64,000 nucleotides of DNA from Arthrobacter sp. StoSoilB19 (GTDB taxonomy: Bacteria; Actinomycetota; Actinomycetes; Actinomycetales; Micrococcaceae): NCBI RefSeq assembly GCF_019977275.1, contig NZ_AP024650.1:1922001-1986000 (forward strand). The letters run 5' to 3'. Under the pieces are notes generated by a model, which saw only the letters and a program-made list of their open reading frames with translations, was not told the DNA's origin and did not search any database. How positions within the stretch are numbered: the first letter of the stretch is position 1; every line of letters starts with the position of its first letter. The translations under genes were made by a program, and so were the position numbers. This document shows positions 53,534 to 61,625 of this stretch, in pieces.

Positions 53534-53725
53534 TTCTGGTCCTTCGTGCGGGGTGCTGGTGATCTGCTTCACATGATTGCACATCAGATCCTAAAAGTGA
53601 ACAGTCTGTGCAAACTTTGAAGAAGAGGTACGCGGCCGCTCCGATGCGGTTGAAAACATTGAACACTATGCCTAAGTTCTGAACTAGTCATGCAACAAAC
53701 ATTTAACGTGTTCTATTGCAGTACG

Positions 53726-53740
53726 AAACATTCAGTGTTT
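53726..53740. promoter_or_regulatory. Candidate operator AAACA-TTCAG-TGTTT
   Basis: A 5-bp inverted repeat in the 218-bp divergent promoter. Similar AACATTgaACACT and AACATTtAACG words at about 53650 and 53699 suggest a family of related sites, as expected for the TetR at 52919-53533. Seen by eye only. Confidence 0.35.
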
Positions 53741-53751
53741 ACCTTTTATGT

Positions 53752-54549
53752 ATGAAACAGGTCACACCAGGCTTGGCTGGCCCTAACTCCCTTGAGGGCG
53801 TCCGGAACTTCCGAAGCCTCGGGGGACTGCCAGCGCACGGAGGATCCCGTGTGGCTGAAGGCATGGTGTACAGGAGTGGACACTTCGGATACTCGACAGC
53901 CCTGGACCGTCAGAGGCTGGAGGCGGCACGCCTGCACTTCATGGATCTGCGAAGTCCTTGGGAATCCGACGCCGAAGACCGTTGCGTGCCTGCGCTAACG
54001 GCTGTACAAACGCCACTTCAGGCTCAAGACAGCAGGGACGCGTGCCTGTGGTCTGCGGTTCGCGAAGGTCGCGTGAGCGAGCTTGGCAGGACGCTGACTG
54101 CTGCGGAGGCTGAAGAGGTAATGCACCGGCTCTATGCCCGTGACATAGCCGGCAACCCATCGGTATTTGCCAATTTCCTTCAGTCATTGGCTCGAGTTGA
54201 GCTGCCTGTCGTCGTCCACTGCTCGGCAGGGAAGGACAGAACCGGATGGGCAATAGCCATCCTTTTGACCATCCTGGGAGTACCTGAAACCGCAATCCTC
54301 GAAGACTACGTTCAGAGTTCATTGCCGGAGAACCAATACCTCATCAGAGATTCCGCAGGCAGCGTCGCGCCCATCGACAGGCACCTGCGAACAGTCATCA
54401 CACCCTTGCTGGAAGCGCGGCAAGGGTACCTCGAAGCCGCATGGCACAGCGTGGAGCACGCCTGGGGATCACGTCACTCCTACTTGGAAGACGGACTCGG
54501 CATCACTCCGGCGCTCACAAACAAACTCAAGGCACGGCTCCTCGTCTGA
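53752..54549 (+). CDS. Tyr-phosphatase-type protein (DSP-like)
   Basis: A 265-residue protein of the Y_phosphatase3 (PTP) family. The active-site loop HCSAGKDRTG (CX5R) is about residue 165, and the N-terminal NFRSLGGLP is the usual start signature. The early Asp general acid is plausible in MDLRSPWESD. It has no clear ribosome-binding site; ATG 53752 is the best start. Members are phosphotyrosine/phosphoinositide or small-molecule phosphatases. Its place opposite the kinase/phospho-lyase operon raises the possibility that it acts on the phosphorylated intermediate. That link is inference. Confidence 0.85.
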   Translation: MKQVTPGLAGPNSLEGVRNFRSLGGLPAHGGSRVAEGMVYRSGHFGYSTALDRQRLEAARLHFMDLRSPWESDAEDRCVPALTAVQTPLQAQDSRDACLWSAVREGRVSELGRTLTAAEAEEVMHRLYARDIAGNPSVFANFLQSLARVELPVVVHCSAGKDRTGWAIAILLTILGVPETAILEDYVQSSLPENQYLIRDSAGSVAPIDRHLRTVITPLLEARQGYLEAAWHSVEHAWGSRHSYLEDGLGITPALTNKLKARLLV

Positions 54550-54598
54550 GGAAGCCCGACCACGGCTACGGCCATTATCTGCCCGAAAGAGAAAACCC

Positions 54599-56050
54599 AT
54601 GATTGATAATGTCAGCGAGTTGCCGGCAACGACGCCGTCCAGCACACCTGTCCCACCGCAAGCAGGCCATCTCCGCTCAAATAAACTCGGCGTCTTCGCC
54701 ATCGCCTTTTTCGTCATCGCAGCGGCGGCCCCCATGGCAGCCGTCGTGGGCACCGGTCCCGTGGTCTTTGCTGCGGTTGGACCGGCAGCCCCCTTGATCT
54801 ACGCGATCGCTGCCCTGCTCATCGCACTCTTCGCCGTCGGATACCTGCGCATGAGCAGGTATGTCACCAACGCCGGCGGCTTCGTCGCCTACATCGCCAA
54901 AGGCCTAGGTACACCCTGGGCCACGGCAGGAGCTGGTCTGGCGCTGCTGATGTACCTCAGCTTGCAGGTCGGGCTCTGGTCGCAGTTCGGCGTCTTCGCC
55001 GGGCAGTTGCTGGAGAGCATCACGGGACTCTCCGTGCCCCCGCTCGTCTGGATTGTCGCGTTGCTTCTGATCTCCACGGCACTCACTATGCGGGGCGTCG
55101 ACACGAGCATCCGACTCTTGGCCGTCCTCATCATTGGTGAAACGCTCGTAGTGGCTGCCCTCGTTATCGTGCTCGTTGCCAGCAAGGGGCCAGGAGTCTT
55201 CACATTCTCTGGCTTCACGCCAGAAAACCTCTTCAGCCCGGGCCTGGGCATTGCATTGCTGTTCGCCTTCCTGTGCTTCACCAGCTTCGAAGCAACCGTG
55301 GTTTTCTCTGAAGAAGCAATCAACCCCCGCAAGACGATCCCGCGGGCCCTCTACGCCGTGATTGCCTTTGTCGGAATTTTTTACACGCTCTCCATCTGGG
55401 TTATCGGAGGGGCCATCGGGGTGGACAACATCCAACAGGCGGCAACGGATGACCCTGCGGGATTCATCTTCAACCTCGCCTCCGAAAGTGGAGGGAGCGT
55501 CTTGAGCATGGCCATGCAGGTTCTCGTCGTGACCAGTTACCTCGCCATGCTGCTGGGCCTGATGAACATGTTCGCCCGCTACCTTTTCGCCCTCAGCCGT
55601 GCCGGAGTCCTGCCGGCCAGGCTGGCCACCGTTTCCAAGGATGGGAGTCCCGCCACCGCAGCCCTGGCCAACGGCGTCGCCGTCGGCATCGTCGTGGTTG
55701 CCTTCCTGGTCTTCGGCGCAGATCCGCTGACCGTCGTGTTCGCCTGGTTCAGCGCCTTGGCAACGGCAGCCTTCATCACCATCCTCATCGTGGCGTCCGT
55801 ATCCATCGTCGTGTTCTTCTTCCGGACCAAAGACAACACCAGTATCTGGGCGACCAAGATCGCACCCACTCTCTCCACCCTGATCCTCTCCTACATCGGC
55901 TACGTGACGGTCGAGAACTACGACTCCCTCATTGGGCCTGACAACGCTGCCGCGAAATGGCTGCTCGTCCTCATTCCCGCCGCGATGCTTGGCGGCCTGG
56001 TTTTCGGCAGGAGCAGACGCGACATCGACTACGCCAAAGAAGTAATCTGA
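54599..56050 (+). CDS. APC-family amino acid/amine permease
   Basis: A 483-residue transporter with about 12 membrane segments. LGVFAIAFFVIAAAAPMAAV is the first, TNAGGFVAYIAKGLG and CFTSFEATVVFSEEAINPR are APC signatures, and ALSRAGVLPARLATVSK follows. Length and family fit an amine or amino acid importer. It lies 50 bp downstream of the phosphatase gene on the same strand. It is the intact paralogue of the frameshifted gene at 38326-39781, and in this locus would import the amine or amino alcohol used by the divergent operon. Confidence 0.92.
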   Translation: MIDNVSELPATTPSSTPVPPQAGHLRSNKLGVFAIAFFVIAAAAPMAAVVGTGPVVFAAVGPAAPLIYAIAALLIALFAVGYLRMSRYVTNAGGFVAYIAKGLGTPWATAGAGLALLMYLSLQVGLWSQFGVFAGQLLESITGLSVPPLVWIVALLLISTALTMRGVDTSIRLLAVLIIGETLVVAALVIVLVASKGPGVFTFSGFTPENLFSPGLGIALLFAFLCFTSFEATVVFSEEAINPRKTIPRALYAVIAFVGIFYTLSIWVIGGAIGVDNIQQAATDDPAGFIFNLASESGGSVLSMAMQVLVVTSYLAMLLGLMNMFARYLFALSRAGVLPARLATVSKDGSPATAALANGVAVGIVVVAFLVFGADPLTVVFAWFSALATAAFITILIVASVSIVVFFFRTKDNTSIWATKIAPTLSTLILSYIGYVTVENYDSLIGPDNAAAKWLLVLIPAAMLGGLVFGRSRRDIDYAKEVI

Positions 56051-56051
56051 C

Positions 56052-56096
56052 GCGGATACCTTGCTGCCGCCCCTCTGGCGGCAGCAAGGTATCCGC
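56052..56096 (+). terminator. Perfect 20-bp hairpin after APC permease
   Basis: GCGGATACCTTGCTGCCGCC pairs perfectly with its complement across the loop CCTCT, starting just after the stop codon. There is no T-run. The extreme stem length suggests a factor-independent actinobacterial terminator. Confidence 0.88.
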
Positions 56097-56238
56097 CATC
56101 GTCGATGGGGAAAGCATTTCGGCATTGAAGCCACCAGAATGACGCGCAAAGGTACGCCGCACCCTTGTTTAAGTCGAAGGGTTAGTCCTTCATGAGACGG
56201 CAACAGCACACACTCCGAAACAGAACCGGGAGATCCAA

Positions 56239-57081
56239 ATAACCCCCACACCAGTTGCAGTTATTACGGGCGGAGGAACCGGAATCGGAGCCGCCACCGC
56301 CGCAGCACTCCGGGGCCAAGGGTGGGAAGTTGTCATCTGTGGACGCCGGCGGGAAGCTATCGCCAAGGTCGCTGAAACAACCGGCGCCCACGCTATTGTC
56401 GCAGACGTCGCTTCGGTTTCCGATATGGAACGGCTGGTCGAGGACACCGTGGATCAATTCGGCACCATCAACGGCCTGGTACTGAATGCCGGAATTGTCC
56501 GTGCCGGCAGTGCCGGCGAGCTGTCCGATGAAGACTGGAACGCCATGGTCAGCACCAACCTCACCGGGCCCTTCCTACTAGTCCGTGCCGCCTTGCCGCA
56601 CCTGATCAAAGCCAACGGCTCGATCGTAGGGGTGGCCTCGGCGGCCGCACTTCGGGCTACCGCTGGAATCGCCGGTTACGATGCCACGAAGGCCGGCCTT
56701 GCCATGTTGATGCAGTCCGTGGCCGTCGACTACGGACCGCGCGGGGTGCGCGCCAACGCAGTATGCCCTGGCTGGACCCGGACAGAGATGGCCGACATGG
56801 AGATGGGCGAATTCGCTGAACACAGCGGCATCGATCGCGAGGAAGCCTATAGCCTCGCCACAGCGTTCGTCCCAAGCCGGCGCCCGGTCGCATCCTCCGA
56901 GGTCGCCGATGTCATTGCCTGGCTGCTTTCCGATCAGGCCTCGTACGTCAACGCCGCCACGATCCCGGTGGATGGGGGGCTGATCGCAGTCGAGCCCGGC
57001 GCCATCGCCTTCGACCCCCGGGTCAGTATCTGCACCACTGGCACCGACGGACCCACCCCGGCGATGCAAGCGATTCCCTGA
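56239..57081 (+). CDS. SDR oxidoreductase with ATA at the start position
   Basis: An SDR of about 280 residues. The first ATG (56425) would remove the whole cofactor motif. The frame upstream reads VAVITGGGTGIGAATAAALR (TGxxxGxG), then LNAGIVRAG, VASAAALRA (Ser) and the active-site GYDATKAG. Family completeness therefore needs a start near 56239, but between the upstream stop (TGA at about 56193) and this point there is no ATG, GTG or TTG. ATA at 56239 sits 6 nt after GGGAG, exactly where a start should be. It either uses a rare ATA start or lost its ATG. Substrate unknown; it lies downstream of the amine permease. Confidence 0.78.
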   Translation: MTPTPVAVITGGGTGIGAATAAALRGQGWEVVICGRRREAIAKVAETTGAHAIVADVASVSDMERLVEDTVDQFGTINGLVLNAGIVRAGSAGELSDEDWNAMVSTNLTGPFLLVRAALPHLIKANGSIVGVASAAALRATAGIAGYDATKAGLAMLMQSVAVDYGPRGVRANAVCPGWTRTEMADMEMGEFAEHSGIDREEAYSLATAFVPSRRPVASSEVADVIAWLLSDQASYVNAATIPVDGGLIAVEPGAIAFDPRVSICTTGTDGPTPAMQAIP

Positions 57082-57116
57082 CTAACCACTACAGCCCGTC
57101 TTTCACGAGTTAATTG

Positions 57117-57506
57117 GAAAAGGAGTGTGGACTTTGTCCACACTCCTGGTCCCGGACTATCCCGTACTGCCTCCAAATGCGCCCGTATTTCCGATGTTTT
57201 CGCGGGCTCCCAGTGTTTGCAAGGGCGAGAATGTAGTTCGAGTCCCACCTCGGGCACAGTGTTTTCCCTCGTCAGAGGTCTTCTTGCTTTGACGTGTTGA
57301 CAAAGCTTGCGCTGGGGCGCCTCTGACGCTAACGGTGCGGGCTTTGGCCTGGCTGCCGCGGAGCCTATTCAGGGGTGTGGGGTGGCGGGCTCAAGTCCCT
57401 GGCTGGTGGGCCTTCCGCCTGCTGTGGCAGGGGTTCCGCGTTTCCTCGTTCCGGTTTCTCGGGTGGGCCCGGGGTGGGCCTATACCTATTCATGGGCCGG
57501 GGGGCG
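57117..57506 (+). repeat. Intergenic repeat copy C (palindrome + tRNA-3'-like)
   Basis: Third copy. Dyad AGGAGTGTGGAC-TTT-GTCCACACTCCT spans 57121-57147. TTCGAGTCCCACCTCGGGC starts at 57237, GGCGGGCTCAAGTCCC at about 57385, and the end block TACCTATTCATGGGCCGGGG at 57482. It matches copy B most closely, with many compensatory changes in the dyad. The remaining 200 bp to the next gene show no recognisable feature. Confidence 0.88.
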
Positions 57507-57710
57507 CTCAGCCCCCGCGCTGGACGCCATAGTCTTCAGCACGACTTGCCAGGCGCCGATGCCTTCCACCACGACCTGCTGGGCGCCGATGACCCGGCCA
57601 GCCTCTTTACCCTTCCTGCCTGAGACACCAGCAATTGCCGGTTTCGCCCCGGCTGGAAGAGGGCCATCAATAAATTGCCGGAGTGGCTGCTGCGGCGATT
57701 GGAGAAGGCC

Positions 57711-57971
57711 ATGCGCAAGGCACTGCTGTGCAAACTGAACATTCACCACGAATGGCATGTCGAGCACGCCGATGACGGAGGCCCCTGCAGCCGCTGCCGG
57801 CGGTGCGGTAAGGACGCCGATGACCGCGCCGGTGGGCGTCGCGGCGGCGAGTTCAGTAAGTGGCTGGGGCTCAGTGGATGGCTGGGGCCGACCGGAGGGG
57901 GCGGGTGGGTTAGGCAGTGCCTTTCTTCAGTGACCCGGTTTGCAGATGCGGTCCAGGGCTTCGTTGAGTGA
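57711..57971 (+). CDS. Small CxxC protein, copy 1
   Basis: An 86-residue protein starting MRKALLCKLNIHHEWHVEHA, with C-terminal CSRCRRCGK, so two Cys pairs could bind zinc. The ATG follows GGAGAAGG. The first 45 residues nearly match the 59359-59535 product. The last 30 residues are different and overlap the end of the convergent beta-lactamase-like gene, so the tail may be extended by loss of the original stop. Such short proteins are common in actinobacteria, with no known function. Confidence 0.65.
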   Translation: MRKALLCKLNIHHEWHVEHADDGGPCSRCRRCGKDADDRAGGRRGGEFSKWLGLSGWLGPTGGGGWVRQCLSSVTRFADAVQGFVE

Positions 57972-59102
57972 GGTTTCGATCCGGTCGTTCAGATCGTAGC
58001 GCTTGTCTTGGGTTGAGGGGTCCTCAAGCTCGGTGGGCATCGGTGGTGTTGTAACTGTCAGGGCGGCCTGGTACGCCCCGTCTCCACTGCTGACCGCGAC
58101 GGTCTGGTAGTCCAAGAACGTGCCCCGGCCCTCGTGCCGCGAGTCCTTCGAGCATCCGTCTGCATGCTCCCACACGCCGAGCCCGTACGGGCTAAAACCG
58201 GGGCTGGTTTTCATTTCCCGCAGGGAGGACGCTGAGAAGGCCCGTCCTTGGAAGATTCCGGCCATGAGGAGGTTCAGGTCCTCCATCGTCGAGACCGCGC
58301 CGGCTGCCGGGTTGCCGACCGTGATTGTGTTGTCTGTGATGTCTACCCTCTCACCGTGCAGGGTCACGTAGCCGTGCAAGAGCCCGTTCTCGTGAGGGTC
58401 GACATGATCCAGGCTGGTGTTCTTCAAGCCGAGAGGGTCAAAGACCTGCTCCTGCATGATTTGGACGTAGGGCTTGTGCCGCAGCGTCTGGACCAGGAGG
58501 CCGAGTGCGAAATAGTTGGTGTTTGAGTACTTAAATGACCCGACATCGGTCGCGGTCCAGGGGAGGGTTCCTGCCAGTTGCAGGCCCCGCTCCATCGAGA
58601 GTGTTTGGGCCAGCCCAGAGCGGAAGTCAACATCCTTCGGCAGGGCATCGTTGACTTCGGGCATTCCGGACGTATGGCTGAGCAGCTGCCTCACGGTGAT
58701 CGGAGCCGGCGGCTTGAGCGAGGAAGTGAATCCAGGGATGACGTCATTGACGGGATCGTCGAGGCCGATGAGGTTGTCGTCCACGAGCTTCAGCACGGCC
58801 ACGGCCGTCATCGTCTTGGTGACACTGGCAACTTGGGCACGGTCCGTAGGCTGCGCCGGGGTCTTGGTCTCAAGGTCCCGCACGCCATACGCCCTGGACC
58901 ACTCGCCCTCGGGCCAACGAATCTGGACGACGACGGCTACCGCGCCTTCGTCCAGGAACAGTTGGACCTGATTTTCCAGCGAAGCGAGAGGACTCGGTGA
59001 GCTTGACGACGGTGCAGGCTCATCGGTGGAATAGGTACAGCCAGTAAGAAGGAGCACGACTGCGAGTCCCACCCGCTTCCAAACGCGATTATTCCTACTC
59101 AT
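57927..59102 (-). CDS. Beta-lactamase-family serine hydrolase lipoprotein
   Basis: A 391-residue exported protein. Signal peptide with lipobox LLLTGCTYS (Cys acylated) is followed by a Ser/Pro-rich linker. The catalytic domain has SVTK (Ser and Lys of SxxK), YSNTN (YxN) and HEGRGT (HxG-like). It resembles class C/DD-peptidase-type beta-lactamase-related esterases rather than resistance enzymes. ATG 59102 is the start that gives the signal peptide. The 3' end overlaps the convergent small gene by 45 bp. Confidence 0.87.
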   Translation of the reverse strand: MSRNNRVWKRVGLAVVLLLTGCTYSTDEPAPSSSSPSPLASLENQVQLFLDEGAVAVVVQIRWPEGEWSRAYGVRDLETKTPAQPTDRAQVASVTKTMTAVAVLKLVDDNLIGLDDPVNDVIPGFTSSLKPPAPITVRQLLSHTSGMPEVNDALPKDVDFRSGLAQTLSMERGLQLAGTLPWTATDVGSFKYSNTNYFALGLLVQTLRHKPYVQIMQEQVFDPLGLKNTSLDHVDPHENGLLHGYVTLHGERVDITDNTITVGNPAAGAVSTMEDLNLLMAGIFQGRAFSASSLREMKTSPGFSPYGLGVWEHADGCSKDSRHEGRGTFLDYQTVAVSSGDGAYQAALTVTTPPMPTELEDPSTQDKRYDLNDRIETSLNEALDRICKPGH

Positions 59103-59358
59103 TGCCGCATCCGCTCGGGACGATATGACAGATTCGGGGCCGCCCGCGGCCCCGGTCCGGCCAGACCTGCAGCGACACCGCCGCCCCAGCCCTACCATTT
59201 TATGACTGGGCGATCTGGTGGGGAAGTAACGGAAACGGCGCCAATCCTAGGAGAACCCCGCGGAGCGGCTGCGGACAACCGTGCGGTAACTGCCTGTACC
59301 CTCCAACACCCGCGAGGGCCATCATTGAAAGTGCCAGATACGCGGATTGGAGAAGGCC

Positions 59359-59535
59359 ATGTTGAAGGCGCTGCTGTGCAAACTGAACATCCACCATCAA
59401 TGGCATGTCGAACACGCCGAGGACGGCAGCCTGTACAAGCGCTGTCGCCGGTGCGGCAAAGACGATGATGAGCGCCAGAGAGGAGGAGGAGAGTTCAGCG
59501 GCTGGGCAGGGCCCGTCGGAGGAGGCTTGATCTAG
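59359..59535 (+). CDS. Small CxxC protein, copy 2
   Basis: A 58-residue protein, MLKALLCKLNIHHQWHVEHA, then CRRCGK and a Gly-rich tail. ATG 59359 is preceded by GGAGAAGG. It is a near-identical paralogue of the first half of 57711-57971. The two copies flank the beta-lactamase-like gene as direct repeats. Function unknown; zinc binding by Cys pairs is inferred. Confidence 0.65.
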   Translation: MLKALLCKLNIHHQWHVEHAEDGSLYKRCRRCGKDDDERQRGGGEFSGWAGPVGGGLI

Positions 59536-59631
59536 CCCGCCTTTGATCAAAGTCGGTCTCTATCCCGTTGCTTGGCCAGAAGACGTGGCCGAGCATCCGA
59601 AGATTGGCGGCCGGGTGCTGGCACCAGGGCT

Positions 59632-60132
59632 CTAGCTTAGGGCCGCGCAGATATCGATGGCCGTTCCGGATACGCTTTGCACGTCGAAAACACCCTCCGG
59701 GTCGATGGTAAAGACGACGGTGCCTATGTATTGAGTTGTGGATGGGCCGGCCGGAATGTCACTGGGGAACAGAATCAGGCCCGTATGCCCACTAATTCGG
59801 ACGGTCGCTGCCCCGGTCTTTGGATCAACAACGGTTTTCGAAACGCTCCCGTTGGACCGGAACGTAATCGATTTCCCTGTGTCACTGTTTGTATAAGTCA
59901 GGGTGTATCCCTTTCCAGCCTCGATGATAAGACCCACATCGCCGTTGTGGACTGTGAGCTCATGCGTCCTGGCCGTAGAGCCGGTTCCTAATACGTCCAG
60001 AGGGAATTCACAGGCCACGCCGGCGTCAAAATTCACGTCAAGATCCGGAGCGGCCGTTGCTGAGGGAGCCGAGACAATAGCCAGGGACGTAGCACCCATG
60101 AACGACACGAGGGCGGTTAAAAAGCGTTTCAT
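59632..60132 (-). CDS. Secreted protein, unknown function
   Basis: A 166-residue exported protein. The signal peptide MKRFLTALVSFMGATSLAIV ends near SATAAPDL. The mature part is rich in Thr, Gly and Val, with strands such as YTLTYTNSDTGKSITF and ATVRISGHTGLILFPSDIPA, so it is probably a beta-sandwich. Cys in VACEFP and DICAAL may form one disulfide. No family recognised. It is the last of three small minus-strand genes. Confidence 0.7.
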   Translation of the reverse strand: MKRFLTALVSFMGATSLAIVSAPSATAAPDLDVNFDAGVACEFPLDVLGTGSTARTHELTVHNGDVGLIIEAGKGYTLTYTNSDTGKSITFRSNGSVSKTVVDPKTGAATVRISGHTGLILFPSDIPAGPSTTQYIGTVVFTIDPEGVFDVQSVSGTAIDICAALS

Positions 60133-60271
60133 TGAAATATCTCCAAAGCCCGGGAAGCATTGCCTCCGGTGAAAAGCACGCGGTGCGGTGCGGATATGCA
60201 GCTCCACCGATCCGAGATGGTCTGCGTGGTGCCACTCATTCTGGGAATCGATTGGCATGGACCGTTGGGCA

Positions 60272-60475
60272 TTACGAAATGCCCAACGGAGGTAAATGCC
60301 ATCCGCTGATGCCTACGTTAGAGATCAGGGTGACGGCGGTTACGAGCGCGTTCAGATGGTTGATGATCAGAAATGATGCGAGGACCAGGGCGACGAGAAG
60401 AGCCACGGACCACAAGATGATGATCAGGACCCTTCGTTGTCTCAGATTCTCTGGGAGAGTGCTGGCGATTGGCAC
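60272..60475 (-). CDS. Small membrane protein
   Basis: A 67-residue protein (GTG start, weak ribosome-binding site) with one long hydrophobic span, VLIIILWSVALLVALVLASF, then INHLNALVTAVTLIS. No family recognised. It lies between two secreted-protein genes on the same strand and could be part of a small secretion or envelope unit. Confidence 0.55.
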   Translation of the reverse strand: MPIASTLPENLRQRRVLIIILWSVALLVALVLASFLIINHLNALVTAVTLISNVGISGWHLPPLGIS

Positions 60476-60514
60476 TGGAATCCAGTCCGTTCAATTGAGC
60501 TGCGGAACGCGGAA

Positions 60515-60724
60515 TTATTTCTGTTCCGGGATCCAAAAAGGCGCACTGACTCCGGCGCCCGTTAGGTTGTCGCAACGAACCAGTTGTGTGTCAATCCGTT
60601 GTAGCGGGCAGTCGACGTACGTCGTGATGGAATCGTCGCGGAACGTATTGAGCGTGCTGTGTGCTTGCACGGGGGAAAATATGAGCGACTGGAATAGCCC
60701 TGCAACGAGGGAGAGTATCAGCAT
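60515..60724 (-). CDS. Small secreted protein
   Basis: A 69-residue protein. ATG 60724 follows AGGAG at 7 nt. A hydrophobic N-terminus (LILSLVAGLFQSLIFSPVQA) with an AxA-like end is a signal peptide. The mature part has two Cys (DCPLQ and RCDNLTG), possibly paired. No family recognised. It is the first of three small minus-strand genes. Confidence 0.6.
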   Translation of the reverse strand: MLILSLVAGLFQSLIFSPVQAHSTLNTFRDDSITTYVDCPLQRIDTQLVRCDNLTGAGVSAPFWIPEQK

Positions 60725-61200
60725 AGTGATCTCCTGAATGTGCCGTGAGAGACACCGAACGCCACGGCTGAATGCAGCTAGGGTTTTTCGGCATTCCCGC
60801 AACGCGATTCAGCAACAGCGGTTCCAGTTATGCGGGCCCAGGTTCGTTGTTTTCGCAGCTTCCATGCGTGAGGGGGAAATCGAAAACCTGGGATGTTCGG
60901 GGCAAGCCCTGACTGCGAATCAACGAACCTTCCCAGCCGGCCCCGGCTCCCGCCAAGAAAGTAAATTCATAGTATTTACCCGTCGATGACCGGTAAAGCT
61001 GCGGGACTACCCAATTAAGGAAATCCATCCCCTATTACCTTTTAGTAGGACACGTCACGCAGGCGGGGAGCCAGCTTCGTGGCAGCCGTAATGTGATAGC
61101 CGATGGTGGTCTCGGCGACGCCGGCGGCTGCAGCGATCTTCGCCGTCGGGATGCGCTGCAGTTCAGCTACCCCCATTCCGGGCCCCTGCGTCTTGTCCGC
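60725..61200. other. No clear gene; possible weak open frame
   Basis: No family is recognisable. A minus-strand reading at 61042-61190 (VAELQRIPTAKIAAAAGVAE and on) has a faint helix-turn-helix look, but it lacks a start and neighbouring coding support. It may be debris of the subtilase locus or another lost gene. Confidence 0.35.
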
Positions 61201-61201
61201 G

Positions 61202-61354
61202 TCAGTTCGCCCAAAGGCGTGGGGCGCCGCCGAGCCCTCCTGGGAGGCCGTCCGAGTCGGCGAACGACGACACGGTGACGACCTCGGAGTAGGAGGCGGG
61301 GATGCGACTCGCTGCGTCCACAGACTCGTTACCCTCACTTGCCACGGTTGTCAT
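61202..61354 (-). pseudogene. Subtilase (S8) relic, first part, inverted
   Basis: The minus strand reads VASEGNESVDAASRIPASY and EVVTVSSFADSDGLPGGLGG, the region around the conserved Asn of actinobacterial subtilases. It ends at PRLWAN. The next part of the same protein (DDTFSSFSNFG) begins about 15 bp away on the opposite strand, so this piece was inverted. Confidence 0.75.
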
Positions 61355-61365
61355 GCCTCGGGGAC

Positions 61366-61620
61366 CCGGATGACACGTTCTCGTCGTTCTCCAACTTCGG
61401 CGCGGTCGTTGACCTGTCCCCGCCCGGTGAATGCGTGACGGACAGTTGGGCAATGTGTCGGGTCCGAGCTTTTCTGCCCCACTGGTTGCAGGTGGCGCGG
61501 CGCTGTACCTGGCGAGGCAGAAGTCAGCAGCACCCAATGACGGGCGTACTGTACTGCTCCAGTCGCGCGAGCAAACGGCGCTGCGACGCGACCCCGACAG
61601 GTACAACGAAGGCATGAGAC
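61366..61620 (+). pseudogene. Subtilase (S8) relic, second part
   Basis: The plus strand reads DDTFSSFSNFGAVVDLSPPG. After a frameshift near 61435 it continues GNVSGPSFSAPLVAGGAALY, the catalytic Ser region (usually GTSxAxPxVAG), and LLQSREQTALRRDP. It lacks a start and the catalytic Asp and His regions. It joins logically to the inverted piece at 61202-61354. Confidence 0.78.
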
Positions 61621-61625
61621 GGCCC

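Noticed and set aside
54905..56251. Minus-strand open frame of 448 codons
   Set aside because: It is antisense to the APC permease. The polar Gly/Glu-rich translation is typical of antisense to membrane-protein genes.
57486..57767. Minus-strand open frame after repeat copy C
   Set aside because: It overlaps the small CxxC gene in antisense and shows no family pattern. It is probably a shadow, though a short decayed gene cannot be excluded.
61042..61190. Helix-turn-helix-like minus-strand reading
   Set aside because: Similarity is vague, with no start or ribosome-binding site and no supporting neighbours. It is noted as possible debris only.
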